Shown one piece after another: positions 28,119 to 36,005 of a DNA stretch of 64,000 bases. Origin of the DNA: an uncultured Ruminococcus sp. (GTDB lineage Bacteria > Bacillota > Clostridia > Oscillospirales > Ruminococcaceae); contig CACZFN010000022.1 of NCBI GenBank assembly GCA_902780505.1, positions 1-64,000 of the forward strand. The letters are read 5' to 3'. Within the stretch, counting starts at the first letter, position 1. The number at the start of each line of letters is the position of its first letter. A program made the translations under genes and the position numbers. Below the pieces are notes generated by a model. The model was not told the DNA's origin, ran no database searches, and worked only from the letters and a program-made list of their open reading frames with translations.

Positions 28119-29759
28119 TCAGCCCTCGTTTGAAAGCTCTATGAACTTATCAAGCTTTTCAAGTGCTTCGCCGCTGTCAATGCTCCTTCGTGCAAGCTCT
28201 ATGCCTTCCTCTATCGTTTCGGCTTTCTTTGCGACATAAAGCGCACACCCGGCATTAAGCAGCACGATATCACGCTTTGCCCCTCTGATAGTGCCGTCGA
28301 GCACGCCCCTTGTGATAGCTGCATTGTCCTTTGCATTGCCGCCTGTAACATCACTTTTCTTAGCCCTTGCAAGTCCGAAATCCTCGGGCTTTATCTCGTA
28401 TTTGATAAGCTTTCCGTCACGCACCTCGCAGACGGTAGTCGGGGCGGAAATGGATATTTCATCAAACCCGTCCTGCCCGTGAACGAGCATAGCACTTTTA
28501 ACGCCTATGTTCATAAGCACCTTAGCCATGTTTTCAAGAAGTTCGTCACTGTATGCGCCAAGCAGCATATATTCAGCCTTTGCAGGGTTTGCAAGCGGGC
28601 CTAATATATTAAAGATAGTACGTATGCCTATCTGCCTTCTTGTAAGACCTACAAAACGCATTGCCGAGTGGTATTTCTGTGCAAACAGGAATGTGTAGCC
28701 GGCTTCGTTTATAAGATTTTTTGCCTTATCGGGGGCAAGGGAGATATTACAGCCGAGAGCTTCAAGGACATCAGCCGCACCGCTTTTTGACGAAACGCCG
28801 CGGTTGCCGTGTTTTGCGACAGCCTGCCCCGCACCTGCTATAACAAAGCCCGATGTAGTGGAAATATTGAAGCTGAAAGCAAGGTCGCCCCCTGTACCGA
28901 CAATTTCAAGGACAGGTTTATCAGGCACTACCTCTGTCATATTCTTTCGCATACCTTTTACAAAGCCTGTTATCTCATCGACATTCTCGCCCTTTAAGCG
29001 CATAGCGGTAAGAAGTGCGGATATCTGTGCGTTTGTTGCCCTGTCATTCATAATGATATCTACTGCATCAAAGCTTTCCTGTTCAGTGAGGTGAAGCCCA
29101 TCGTCAACCACCTTTCTGATATACTTGACAAGTTCTGTCTTTTCGCCTTCCGGGACAGCACTTACAGCCGCTTTGTTTGTCTTCAATTTACATACATTTG
29201 ACAGGAAGTTATCTATCATTTTGATACCGGTGTCTGTGAGGATACTTTCCGGGTGGAACTGCACGCCGTAGGTCTTATGCTCACGGTGTCTAAGTGCCAT
29301 TATCTGGCCGCTGTCATCGTCTGCTATGACCGACAGGCATTCGGGAAGTGTGCCGCGCTCAACTATCAGCGAATGGTATCTTGCGGCGCTTATTGTCCTT
29401 TTAAGCCCGGAAAACAGCGGGTTATCGGTATTGATATTGATTTGCGTCTGCTTGCCGTGAAGCGGTTCGGCGGCGTGTACGATACTCCCGCCAAAAGCTT
29501 CGGCAATAGCCTGATGCCCAAGACATACCCCAAGTATAGGGATAATGCCGCTGAAGTGTTTTATCACCTCAACAGATATCCCCGCATCTTTCGGGTAGCC
29601 GGGGCCTGGGGAAATAATTATTGCTTCAGGTCTGAGCTGTGATATTTCGTCTATTGTGATCTCGTCATTGCGTTTAACCGTAATATCCTTATACAGCACG
29701 CCGATAGTCTGATAAAGGTTATAGGTAAATGAATCGTAGTTGTCGATAAGTAGTATCAT
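28119..29759 (-). CDS. trpGD: Fused anthranilate synthase glutaminase and anthranilate phosphoribosyltransferase
   Basis: A 546-residue fusion. Residues 1-190 are the TrpG glutamine amidotransferase: DNYDSFTYNLYQ, SPGPGYPKDAG, nucleophile Cys in GVCLGHQAIAEAFGG (about 77-91), and the His-Glu pair in VQFHPESILT (about 169-178). After a short linker residues about 208-546 are TrpD, with EIVGTGGDLAFSFNISTTSGFV (partly) and KHGNRGVSSKSGAADVLEALG as PRPP/anthranilate motifs. TrpG works with TrpE encoded two genes upstream. The fusion is known in several bacteria including enterics. Confidence 0.96.
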   Translation of the reverse strand: MILLIDNYDSFTYNLYQTIGVLYKDITVKRNDEITIDEISQLRPEAIIISPGPGYPKDAGISVEVIKHFSGIIPILGVCLGHQAIAEAFGGSIVHAAEPLHGKQTQININTDNPLFSGLKRTISAARYHSLIVERGTLPECLSVIADDDSGQIMALRHREHKTYGVQFHPESILTDTGIKMIDNFLSNVCKLKTNKAAVSAVPEGEKTELVKYIRKVVDDGLHLTEQESFDAVDIIMNDRATNAQISALLTAMRLKGENVDEITGFVKGMRKNMTEVVPDKPVLEIVGTGGDLAFSFNISTTSGFVIAGAGQAVAKHGNRGVSSKSGAADVLEALGCNISLAPDKAKNLINEAGYTFLFAQKYHSAMRFVGLTRRQIGIRTIFNILGPLANPAKAEYMLLGAYSDELLENMAKVLMNIGVKSAMLVHGQDGFDEISISAPTTVCEVRDGKLIKYEIKPEDFGLARAKKSDVTGGNAKDNAAITRGVLDGTIRGAKRDIVLLNAGCALYVAKKAETIEEGIELARRSIDSGEALEKLDKFIELSNEG

Positions 29760-29781
29760 TGTGGTTTCCCCTTTCGTGGAA

Positions 29782-30864
29782 TTATTTTACGAATTTATCA
29801 AGGAATGTTGAATCAGTGAAATAGTCTATACCGATCGCCGCCCTTACTTCAGCGACGGTCTTATTGGAAAGCTCAACTGCACGTTCAGTACCCTTTTTGA
29901 GTATTTCGAGCAGGTAGCCCTTGTCGTTTTCATACTGTGCACGGCGCTCTCTTATAGGCTTCAATATTTCCTGCATAACGTTATTGAGGAGTTTTTTGCA
30001 CTTCATATCGCCAAGTCCGCCGCGGCGGTAATGCTCTTTCATTTCTTCAAGTGTCTTGTAATCCTCTGTGTATTCCTGTATAAGCTCATCTGTGCAGAAA
30101 GCATCAAGGTATATGAACACAGGGTTACCCTCGGTATGACCGGGATCTGATACGTTTATATGGAGTGGATCTGTAAACATTGACATTATTTTGGCTTTCA
30201 GTTCCTTTTCATCATCTTTGAGGTATATGCAGTTGCCGAGGGATTTTGACATTTTTGCATTGCCGTCGATACCGACGAGCCTGTTGCAGCTTTCGTTATC
30301 AGGCAGTACCGCCTGCGGCTCTACAAGGATATCGCATTTATATATCCTGTTGAATGCTGAAACTATCTCCCTTGCCTGTTCAAGCATCGGCAGCTGGTCC
30401 TCACCGACCGGCACGTACTTTGCCTTGAATGCTGTGATATCCGCCGCCTGTGATATCGGGTATGTCATAAAGCCCACCGGGATAGAGCGCTCAAAGCCGC
30501 GCATTTTTATTTCGTTTTTGATAGTGGGGTTGCGTTCAAGCCTTGACATAGTAACAAGATTTGAATAGTACATCGGCAGTTCGTAAAGTGCGGGGATATG
30601 TGACTGGACGAAAATATTGCACTTTTCGGGATCAAGTCCTGCCGCAAGGTAATCAAGGGTTATGCCCAAAATGCTTTCCCTTATCTTTTCAGGGTTTTCG
30701 GCGTTATCAGTAAGCGCCTGAAGATCAGCTATCATTATAAAGGGCAGATACTTGCCTGTATTCTGCATTTCAACCCTTTTTCTGAGCGAACCAACATAGT
30801 GCCCGAGATGAAGTGAGCCTGTAGGTCTGTCACCTGTAAGAATAATGTCCTTTTCATTTTCCAT
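29782..30864 (-). CDS. trpS: Tryptophan-tRNA ligase, inside the trp operon
   Basis: A 360-residue class Ic synthetase with GDRPTGSLHLGHYVGSL (HxGH motif) and KMSKSLGNCIYL (KMSKS). The ATG at 30864 is chosen because GGAGGT lies 7 nt upstream; an ATG 15 nt earlier lies in that site. It is located between trpE (21-nt gap) and trpGD (22-nt gap), so it should be transcribed from the T-box-controlled trp promoter. Confidence 0.96.
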   Translation of the reverse strand: MENEKDIILTGDRPTGSLHLGHYVGSLRKRVEMQNTGKYLPFIMIADLQALTDNAENPEKIRESILGITLDYLAAGLDPEKCNIFVQSHIPALYELPMYYSNLVTMSRLERNPTIKNEIKMRGFERSIPVGFMTYPISQAADITAFKAKYVPVGEDQLPMLEQAREIVSAFNRIYKCDILVEPQAVLPDNESCNRLVGIDGNAKMSKSLGNCIYLKDDEKELKAKIMSMFTDPLHINVSDPGHTEGNPVFIYLDAFCTDELIQEYTEDYKTLEEMKEHYRRGGLGDMKCKKLLNNVMQEILKPIRERRAQYENDKGYLLEILKKGTERAVELSNKTVAEVRAAIGIDYFTDSTFLDKFVK

Positions 30865-30885
30865 TTGTATGACCTCCATATATAA

Positions 30886-32358
30886 TTATAATTTACTTGC
30901 TTCTTTAATGGCGTTTATTACCGCCATAGCCTTGTTTACCGATTCTTCAAATTCATTTTCCGCAACAGAGTCAGCGACTACGCCGCCGCCTGCCTGTACA
31001 TATGCCTTGCCGTTTTTGAAAAGTACGGTCCTTATCGCTATGCAGGTATCTACCGAGCCGTCAAAAGCAAGGTAGCCGACTGTTCCGCCGTAAAGCCCGC
31101 GCTTTGTAGTTTCAAGCTCGTCGATTATCTCCATAGCCCTAACTTTGGGTGCACCCGAAAGCGTTCCTGCGGGGAGTACGGAGTAAAGTGCATCAAGAGC
31201 AGTTTTATCCTGCCTGAGTGTTCCCTTTACGGATGACACAAGGTGCATGACCTTTGAATAGCGCTCAACCGTCATAAACTCGGGCACGCTGACACTGCCA
31301 AACTCACACACCTTGCCGACATCGTTCCTGCCGAGGTCAACAAGCATTGTATGCTCTGCTCTTTCTTTCACATCATTTAAAAGCTTTTCTTCGTTTGCCT
31401 TGTCTTCTTCATTTGTAAGGCCGCGCTTTATTGTACCGGCTATAGGTTTATTTATAACGACACCGTCGTTTACAGAAACGAGCATTTCAGGCGAAGCCCC
31501 TGCTATAGCATAATCGTCGTGATCAAAATAGTAAAGATACGGTGACGGGTTTGTAGAGCGCAGCATTCTGTAAACATCAAAGCTGTCAGGCGGGTTATCC
31601 ACTTCAAACCTCTGCGACGGCACGACCTGGAATATATCGCCGTTTCTTATATACTCCTTAGCCCTTTCAACATTTTCAAGGTATCTTTCTTTTGTTATAT
31701 TTGAAGTGACCGTCACTTCACCGTTTCCCCTGCGCTCACGCTTTTCGGGCTTATAAGCACGAAGTATACCGATGATTTCCTCACAGCGCCTTTCACACTT
31801 TTCATACTGCACTGAGATATCGCTGTTTTTATCAATATTCTGTATTATTATCGCCTTGTTTGAAAGGTGGTCATACGCGATGATCTCGTCAAATATATGC
31901 AGGTTCGCATCTGCCATATCAAGATCGTCAGCCGGGGGCGTGGTAAGCGTTTTCTCAAAATACCTTATCATATCATATGCAAAGTACCCTATAAGCCCGC
32001 CTGTCAGCTTCGGGAAGCCGTTTATCTTTGGAGATCTGTACTTATCAAGTATCTTCTGAAAAAAGCTTATCGGATCATCGACCGTTTCGCTTGTCTGCGT
32101 ACCGTCCTTATACTTTATCACTGCATTATGGTCTTTGAGCGTGATCTCCGCCTTAGGATCAATGCCGACGTAGGAATACCTGCCCCACTGGTCTTTATTG
32201 TCAACACTTTCAAGTATAAAGCAGTTTCTGAATTTTTCGTGCATACAGTTGAAAAGCTGAACGGGGGTATACTCGTCAACAAGCAGTTCGTAAATAACCG
32301 GAACTGTATTGTAGGTGTTTAGTAATTCTTTTGTCTGTCTGATGTCAGGTGTAAGCAT
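30886..32358 (-). CDS. trpE: Anthranilate synthase component I
   Basis: 490 residues converting chorismate to anthranilate with ammonia from TrpG. The N-terminal half includes FILESVDNKDQWGRYSYVG, part of the tryptophan-binding feedback region (LLES-type motif). The chorismate-binding half has FQVVPSQRFEV, AGASPEMLV, PIAGTIKRGLTNEED, AEHTMLVDLGRNDVG, VERYSKVMHLVSSVKG and VQAGGGVVADSV. First gene after the T-box leader. Confidence 0.97.
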   Translation of the reverse strand: MLTPDIRQTKELLNTYNTVPVIYELLVDEYTPVQLFNCMHEKFRNCFILESVDNKDQWGRYSYVGIDPKAEITLKDHNAVIKYKDGTQTSETVDDPISFFQKILDKYRSPKINGFPKLTGGLIGYFAYDMIRYFEKTLTTPPADDLDMADANLHIFDEIIAYDHLSNKAIIIQNIDKNSDISVQYEKCERRCEEIIGILRAYKPEKRERRGNGEVTVTSNITKERYLENVERAKEYIRNGDIFQVVPSQRFEVDNPPDSFDVYRMLRSTNPSPYLYYFDHDDYAIAGASPEMLVSVNDGVVINKPIAGTIKRGLTNEEDKANEEKLLNDVKERAEHTMLVDLGRNDVGKVCEFGSVSVPEFMTVERYSKVMHLVSSVKGTLRQDKTALDALYSVLPAGTLSGAPKVRAMEIIDELETTKRGLYGGTVGYLAFDGSVDTCIAIRTVLFKNGKAYVQAGGGVVADSVAENEFEESVNKAMAVINAIKEASKL

Positions 32359-32390
32359 GATCTTTCTTTCCTTTCGTTTTTTCTGGCAAT

Positions 32391-32690
32391 AAAAAAAGCC
32401 CTAACGCCTATAGCAAACGCTATGGGACGATAGAACCGTGGTGCCACCCAAATTCGGTACTTATAACAGTACCGCACTTACAAGGTACTCTCTGCATAAA
32501 CAGATCCATACCCACTCACACTAACGCAGGAATACGCGGCGAATGATACTCGAGTTTTGCCCTTTCACACTGCTCCTCACAAATCCATTCACTCTACACT
32601 TATGTACCGGCATCACACCGCCGCCGGCTCTCTGAAACACTTGCAATAAAGCTACTTACTTTTGTTCACAGGATTTAAAAATATTTGATT
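32391..32690 (-). promoter_or_regulatory. Tryptophan T-box leader with terminator
   Basis: On the minus strand, a roughly 300-nt leader between the promoter and trpE has all T-box parts. Stem I carries AGAGAGCCGGCGG, and the specifier TGG (Trp) is at 32585-32587 within GAATGGATTTG. The T-box core GGGTGGCACCACGGTTC is at 32433-32449. The terminator CCC(A)TAGCG (32418-32426) / CGTTAGGG (32399-32406) is followed by seven T. Uncharged tRNA-Trp should favour antitermination and expression of the whole trp operon, including trpS. Confidence 0.93.
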
Positions 32691-32696
32691 TTCTAT

Positions 32697-32725
32697 ATTA
32701 TATTCCAATTTTCCGCATTTGTCAA
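32697..32725 (-). promoter_or_regulatory. Sigma-A promoter for the trp operon
   Basis: TTGACA (32720-32725), 17-bp spacer, TATAAT (32697-32702), minus strand. Confidence 0.88.
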
Positions 32726-32787
32726 TAGCTTGGAATATTAATTTTTTGTGAACAGGCAAAATAATTATCAAAAGCCCGTTATTTGTA

Positions 32788-32816
32788 TTGATTTTTTGGA
32801 AAAATAAGTGTATAAT
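32788..32816 (+). promoter_or_regulatory. Sigma-A promoter for the AI-2E transporter gene
   Basis: TTGATT (32788-32793), 17-bp spacer, TATAAT (32811-32816), with TG one base upstream of the -10; divergent from the trp promoter. Confidence 0.82.
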
Positions 32817-32851
32817 GAATTATAGTATATTATTATTTTAGGAGAAAACGT

Positions 32852-34129
32852 ATGAAGATATCACCAAACAAACGGTATAATACGGTCGCCTTTTATGCGG
32901 CGATAGTTATAGCGCTCAATGTCGTGCTTGTAGCGGCGCTGCTTAAAGCCGATTCGATCATGGATTTCTTGAACAGGTGCGTAAACGTCATGTCGCCGAT
33001 AATATGGGGCATTGTTATCGCATTTCTTATGAACCCGATAATGGTAAGGCTTGAAAAGCTTTTAAACAAATATGTTTTCAAAAAGAAGGAACGTCCCAGG
33101 CTTTCAAGGTCAATTTCGGTAGTGGCTTCCTGTCTTGTATTTGCAGGGATAGTGGTCGGGCTTCTGTGGGTAGTTATACCTGAACTCTTAAAGAGTATAA
33201 GCGATATCATAGACAACTTTTCATCATACACCGATACCGTTCAGGGCTGGGTAGTAAAGCTTTTCAAAAACAACAAGCAGGTCGGCAGGATGCTCACTGA
33301 AAAGATAACGAAATTCACATCAGATTTTTCTGTCACACTTGACGAGCTAAGGCCTATGATAACAAATATCCTTTCGGGAGCGTGGAGTTTTTTAAACGTC
33401 CTTAAAGATTTCGTACTCGGCTTTATTGTGTCTATCTATCTGCTTTTCAGTAAGGAAACGCTTTTCGCTCAGGCAAGGAAGATACTTATATCCTCCTGCA
33501 AAAGAAGCACCTATTCAAGGATAATAAAGCTTTTCCGTCAGACAAACAGCATATTCTCAGGCTTCCTCGGCGGCAAGATACTTGACTCATTCATCATCGG
33601 CGTGCTTTGCTATATCGGGCTTATGATAATGAATATGGACTATGCCCTTATGATAAGCGTTATAATCGGCGTTACAAATATAATCCCGTTCTTCGGGCCG
33701 TTTATAGGCGCTATACCGTCGGGTATGTTTATTCTTCTCGTTCAGCCAAATAAGTTCATAGCGCTTATAATCTTCATCTTTGCACTTCAGCAGTTTGACG
33801 GCAACGTTTTAGGCCCTAAGATACTCGGCAACTCTACAGGGCTTCCCGGGTTCTGGGTGCTCGTGTCGCTGTTTATCGGCGGCGGGCTGTTCGGGTTTGC
33901 GGGAATGGTGCTTGCGGTGCCTGTGTTCGCACTTTTCTACAGCCTTGTCAGGGAAAGTGTTGAAAACAAACTCAAGAAAAAGAATATGCCCTTTGACACA
34001 GCTTACTATTTCAATGACGATCTGGAGCACGTATACGGCACACAGCATGGCTCTGTTCCGTTTACAAAGGAGGATATCGAAAACATAAAGATACCCTCTC
34101 TCGAAGAAGCAAACGAAGCAGTAGACTGA
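32852..34129 (+). CDS. AI-2E family transporter (PerM-like)
   Basis: A 425-residue polytopic membrane protein of the AI-2E/PerM family. Two N-terminal hydrophobic stretches (about 13-35 and 45-65), a TM near 86-110, a soluble loop with amphipathic helices, then a cluster of TMs between about 215 and 370 including ITNIIPFFGPFIGAIPSG (a conserved family block) and FDGNVLGPKILGNSTGLPGFWVL. Family members are proposed to export small molecules or ions; the name does not prove autoinducer-2 transport. Single-gene transcript with its own promoter and terminator. Confidence 0.9.
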   Translation: MKISPNKRYNTVAFYAAIVIALNVVLVAALLKADSIMDFLNRCVNVMSPIIWGIVIAFLMNPIMVRLEKLLNKYVFKKKERPRLSRSISVVASCLVFAGIVVGLLWVVIPELLKSISDIIDNFSSYTDTVQGWVVKLFKNNKQVGRMLTEKITKFTSDFSVTLDELRPMITNILSGAWSFLNVLKDFVLGFIVSIYLLFSKETLFAQARKILISSCKRSTYSRIIKLFRQTNSIFSGFLGGKILDSFIIGVLCYIGLMIMNMDYALMISVIIGVTNIIPFFGPFIGAIPSGMFILLVQPNKFIALIIFIFALQQFDGNVLGPKILGNSTGLPGFWVLVSLFIGGGLFGFAGMVLAVPVFALFYSLVRESVENKLKKKNMPFDTAYYFNDDLEHVYGTQHGSVPFTKEDIENIKIPSLEEANEAVD

Positions 34130-34142
34130 CTATAAACAATAA

Positions 34143-34178
34143 CGGGGGAAAGCCGGTCATGCAAACGGCTTTCCCCCG
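34143..34178. terminator. Bidirectional terminator after the AI-2E gene
   Basis: A 13-bp stem CGGGGGAAAGCCG (34143-34155) / CGGCTTTCCCCCG (34166-34178) with a 10-nt loop lies between convergent genes. The T run is weak. Confidence 0.7.
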
Positions 34179-34197
34179 AAACTGTTTCAGGATACTA

Positions 34198-35277
34198 TCA
34201 TACACTCTGTTCTTTTACCGTTATAAGTTCAGTTTCCCATGCAGGGTAGTATTTATACTGCCTTAAATAATAGCTGTACCCCTTGCAGATGCGCTCAAGC
34301 AGCAGGGGGATATCTATAATATCATAAGGTCTATGATAAACAGCTGTACATATTTTAGGACTAAACTTTTGTATTGTTTCCCTGCTGCCAAGGATCGCCT
34401 GTCTGTCAGCACCCTCAACGTCGTACTTTATGTATGTTACATCACGCCCGTGAAGAAAGCTGTCAACACTCCTTGCAGAGGTAAGCCTGCCCGCATTACC
34501 CACAGCAGACATTCTGCCCGAAGCCCCGCTGAGCCTTATGACAGTATCTTCTGACCAGGCAGCAGAGTTTTCAAGTTCGATATTATCAATACCGCAGGTA
34601 TTCTTAACAAGCTTTCTGAAATTGTGCATATCAGGCTCAAAGGCATACAAAGCCCTGTAGCCTGCGTTTGTACGCTTAACAAAATCCATAACGGTATCGC
34701 CGTTATATGCACCAAGGTCAAGATAGGCTTCGTCAGCTGAAAGCTTTAAGATACTCTCAAAAGTATCATCCCTGTCACAGAATGATCTTCTCAGATAGCA
34801 AAGCTTACCCGTTATCTTAAAGCGAAGAAGGTTTTCAAAAACTTCCCTTGACCTGGCATCTGACAGAAGCGAATATACTTTTTTGACATCTTCAAGCCTT
34901 TCCTTCAGACCGGAAACAGTGAAATAGCTGTTATCCGCCACCGATAGTTCGGGCGAATAGAGGTCATGTGTGCTTTCAATGCCGTCTATACGTGCCATGA
35001 CATCATCAAGTTCTGTTCCGAATGCAAGCACTGCTGTAAAGTTATCATACCTCTCCAACGCCTTTGAAAGCGGCATGACATCAAGCCCGCAAAAGGTGCT
35101 TTTTTTGGAAAAATCATCACTTGTAAATATACCGTCAGCTGTAATGCCCTCCGCCTTAAAAGCGTTCAGGAGTTTTTCACAGCCGTTGCCTGTGCCATAG
35201 ATCAGTACAGGCTCACCGCACTCACGCAAAGCTGTCCATACATCTTTTTGTGATAAAATGGCGTCAATATCAGGCAT
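34198..35277 (-). CDS. FkbM-family methyltransferase with N-terminal nucleotide-binding-like domain
   Basis: 359 residues. The N-terminal third (about 22-110) begins VLIYGTGNGCEKLLNAFKAEG, a Rossmann-like glycine motif seen fused to sugar-modifying proteins. The C-terminal part is an FkbM/SAM methyltransferase: AYLDLGAYNGDTVMDFVKR (motif I, about 185-203), ALYAFEPDMHNF (motif II), VTYIKYDVEGADRQAILG (motif IV region). Such proteins O-methylate glycans or polyketides; target unknown. Start overlaps the preceding gene's stop by 1 nt (TAATG). Confidence 0.82.
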   Translation of the reverse strand: MPDIDAILSQKDVWTALRECGEPVLIYGTGNGCEKLLNAFKAEGITADGIFTSDDFSKKSTFCGLDVMPLSKALERYDNFTAVLAFGTELDDVMARIDGIESTHDLYSPELSVADNSYFTVSGLKERLEDVKKVYSLLSDARSREVFENLLRFKITGKLCYLRRSFCDRDDTFESILKLSADEAYLDLGAYNGDTVMDFVKRTNAGYRALYAFEPDMHNFRKLVKNTCGIDNIELENSAAWSEDTVIRLSGASGRMSAVGNAGRLTSARSVDSFLHGRDVTYIKYDVEGADRQAILGSRETIQKFSPKICTAVYHRPYDIIDIPLLLERICKGYSYYLRQYKYYPAWETELITVKEQSV

Positions 35278-35678
35278 TATTCCAAAAAGCTTTCATCAAC
35301 GTGGTAATCATCAACGCCGCTTGCGCCGACCATATCACGTCCCCTGATCTTATACTTATCTTTATTGAGGTTTACGTGTGTGTCGATAAGCGAAAGCACC
35401 TTTCTTGGCTCCTTAACAGAATCTATTACCTTGATAGGCGTATCAACGTCCTTGACATGAAGCTGTATGGTCCCGCACTTAAAGATCCTTTCAAGCAAAG
35501 AAAGGCGAAGCTTCTTATCTGTTACTCTGTAGAGGTCAAATTCGTCCTCTGTAATACTCAGAAAGCCTTTTCTTGTGATAAACTTATCCTCAGTCAGAAA
35601 ATATCTTGTAAAAGATATAGGCAGACCGAACAGTGTTCTTTTTTTATCTGTCCAAAGGTAGTCAAAATCGTTTTTCAT
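35277..35678 (-). CDS. PH-domain-like small protein (bacterial PH family)
   Basis: 133 residues with the pattern of a bacterial Pleckstrin-homology-like domain: LPISFTRYFLTEDKFITRKGFLSITEDEFDLYRVTD then LLERIFKCGTIQLHVKD and VIDSVKEPRKVLSLIDTHV, the usual last helix. It lacks TM helices and ends in a charged tail. Translation is probably coupled with the next gene (TAATG). The ATG has no ribosome site of its own; the only strong site is 26 nt upstream at a tiny ORF. Confidence 0.72.
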   Translation of the reverse strand: MKNDFDYLWTDKKRTLFGLPISFTRYFLTEDKFITRKGFLSITEDEFDLYRVTDKKLRLSLLERIFKCGTIQLHVKDVDTPIKVIDSVKEPRKVLSLIDTHVNLNKDKYKIRGRDMVGASGVDDYHVDESFLE

Positions 35679-35704
35679 AATTTATTTATGCCGAATAACA
35701 GCAT
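35675..35704 (-). CDS. Possible nine-codon leader ORF before the PH-domain gene
   Basis: ATG at 35702-35704 reads MLLFGINKL and stops with a TGA overlapping the ATG of the PH-domain gene (ATGA). An AAAGGAGG is immediately upstream but only 2 nt away, which is too close for optimum initiation, and it lies in a short ATATCC/GGATAT hairpin. Translational coupling is possible; it may equally be chance. Confidence 0.25.
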   Translation of the reverse strand: MLLFGINKL

Positions 35705-35731
35705 ATCCTCCTTTCGGATATTTGTATATTA

Positions 35732-35760
35732 ATATTATCACACATATCAAAAAAAGTCAA
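35732..35760 (-). promoter_or_regulatory. Sigma-A promoter for the PH-domain/FkbM pair
   Basis: TTGACT (35755-35760), 17-bp spacer, TAATAT (35732-35737), minus strand. Confidence 0.65.
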
Positions 35761-35804
35761 GAGCGGATTTGTTTATTACACACAAAAAACAGCACAGAAC
35801 ATAA

Positions 35805-35987
35805 GCGCAGCAGCGATATAGAAGTTTTTTTAGATTCACGCTTTGTGTTCGCTGCTGCTAAAAGAATAAATAATAAAGAAGAAAGAATAAAGAATAATTT
35901 TATTTCTTATTTATTCTTTCTTCTTTTTTCTTTTAGCAGGCGCGAAACCTAAGTGTCGGATATAAAACTTCTATACTGCGCCTGCGC
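35805..35987. repeat. 183-bp palindromic MITE-like element (E1)
   Basis: The stretch between the YfhO stop and the PH-gene promoter is almost wholly palindromic. The 24-bp ends (35805-35828 and 35964-35987) are inverted copies with a few mismatches, both GCGCAG...TATAGAAGTTTT. Inside are perfect 11-bp arms TGCTAAAAGAA (35856-35866) / TTCTTTTAGCA (35928-35938), a 14-bp GAAGAAAGAATAAA match, and an A/T-rich centre. No ORF. Size, terminal inverted repeats and lack of coding fit a miniature inverted-repeat element; it could also act as a terminator for YfhO. Confidence 0.7.
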
Positions 35988-36005
35988 ATATGCGTGTACA
36001 GCTTT

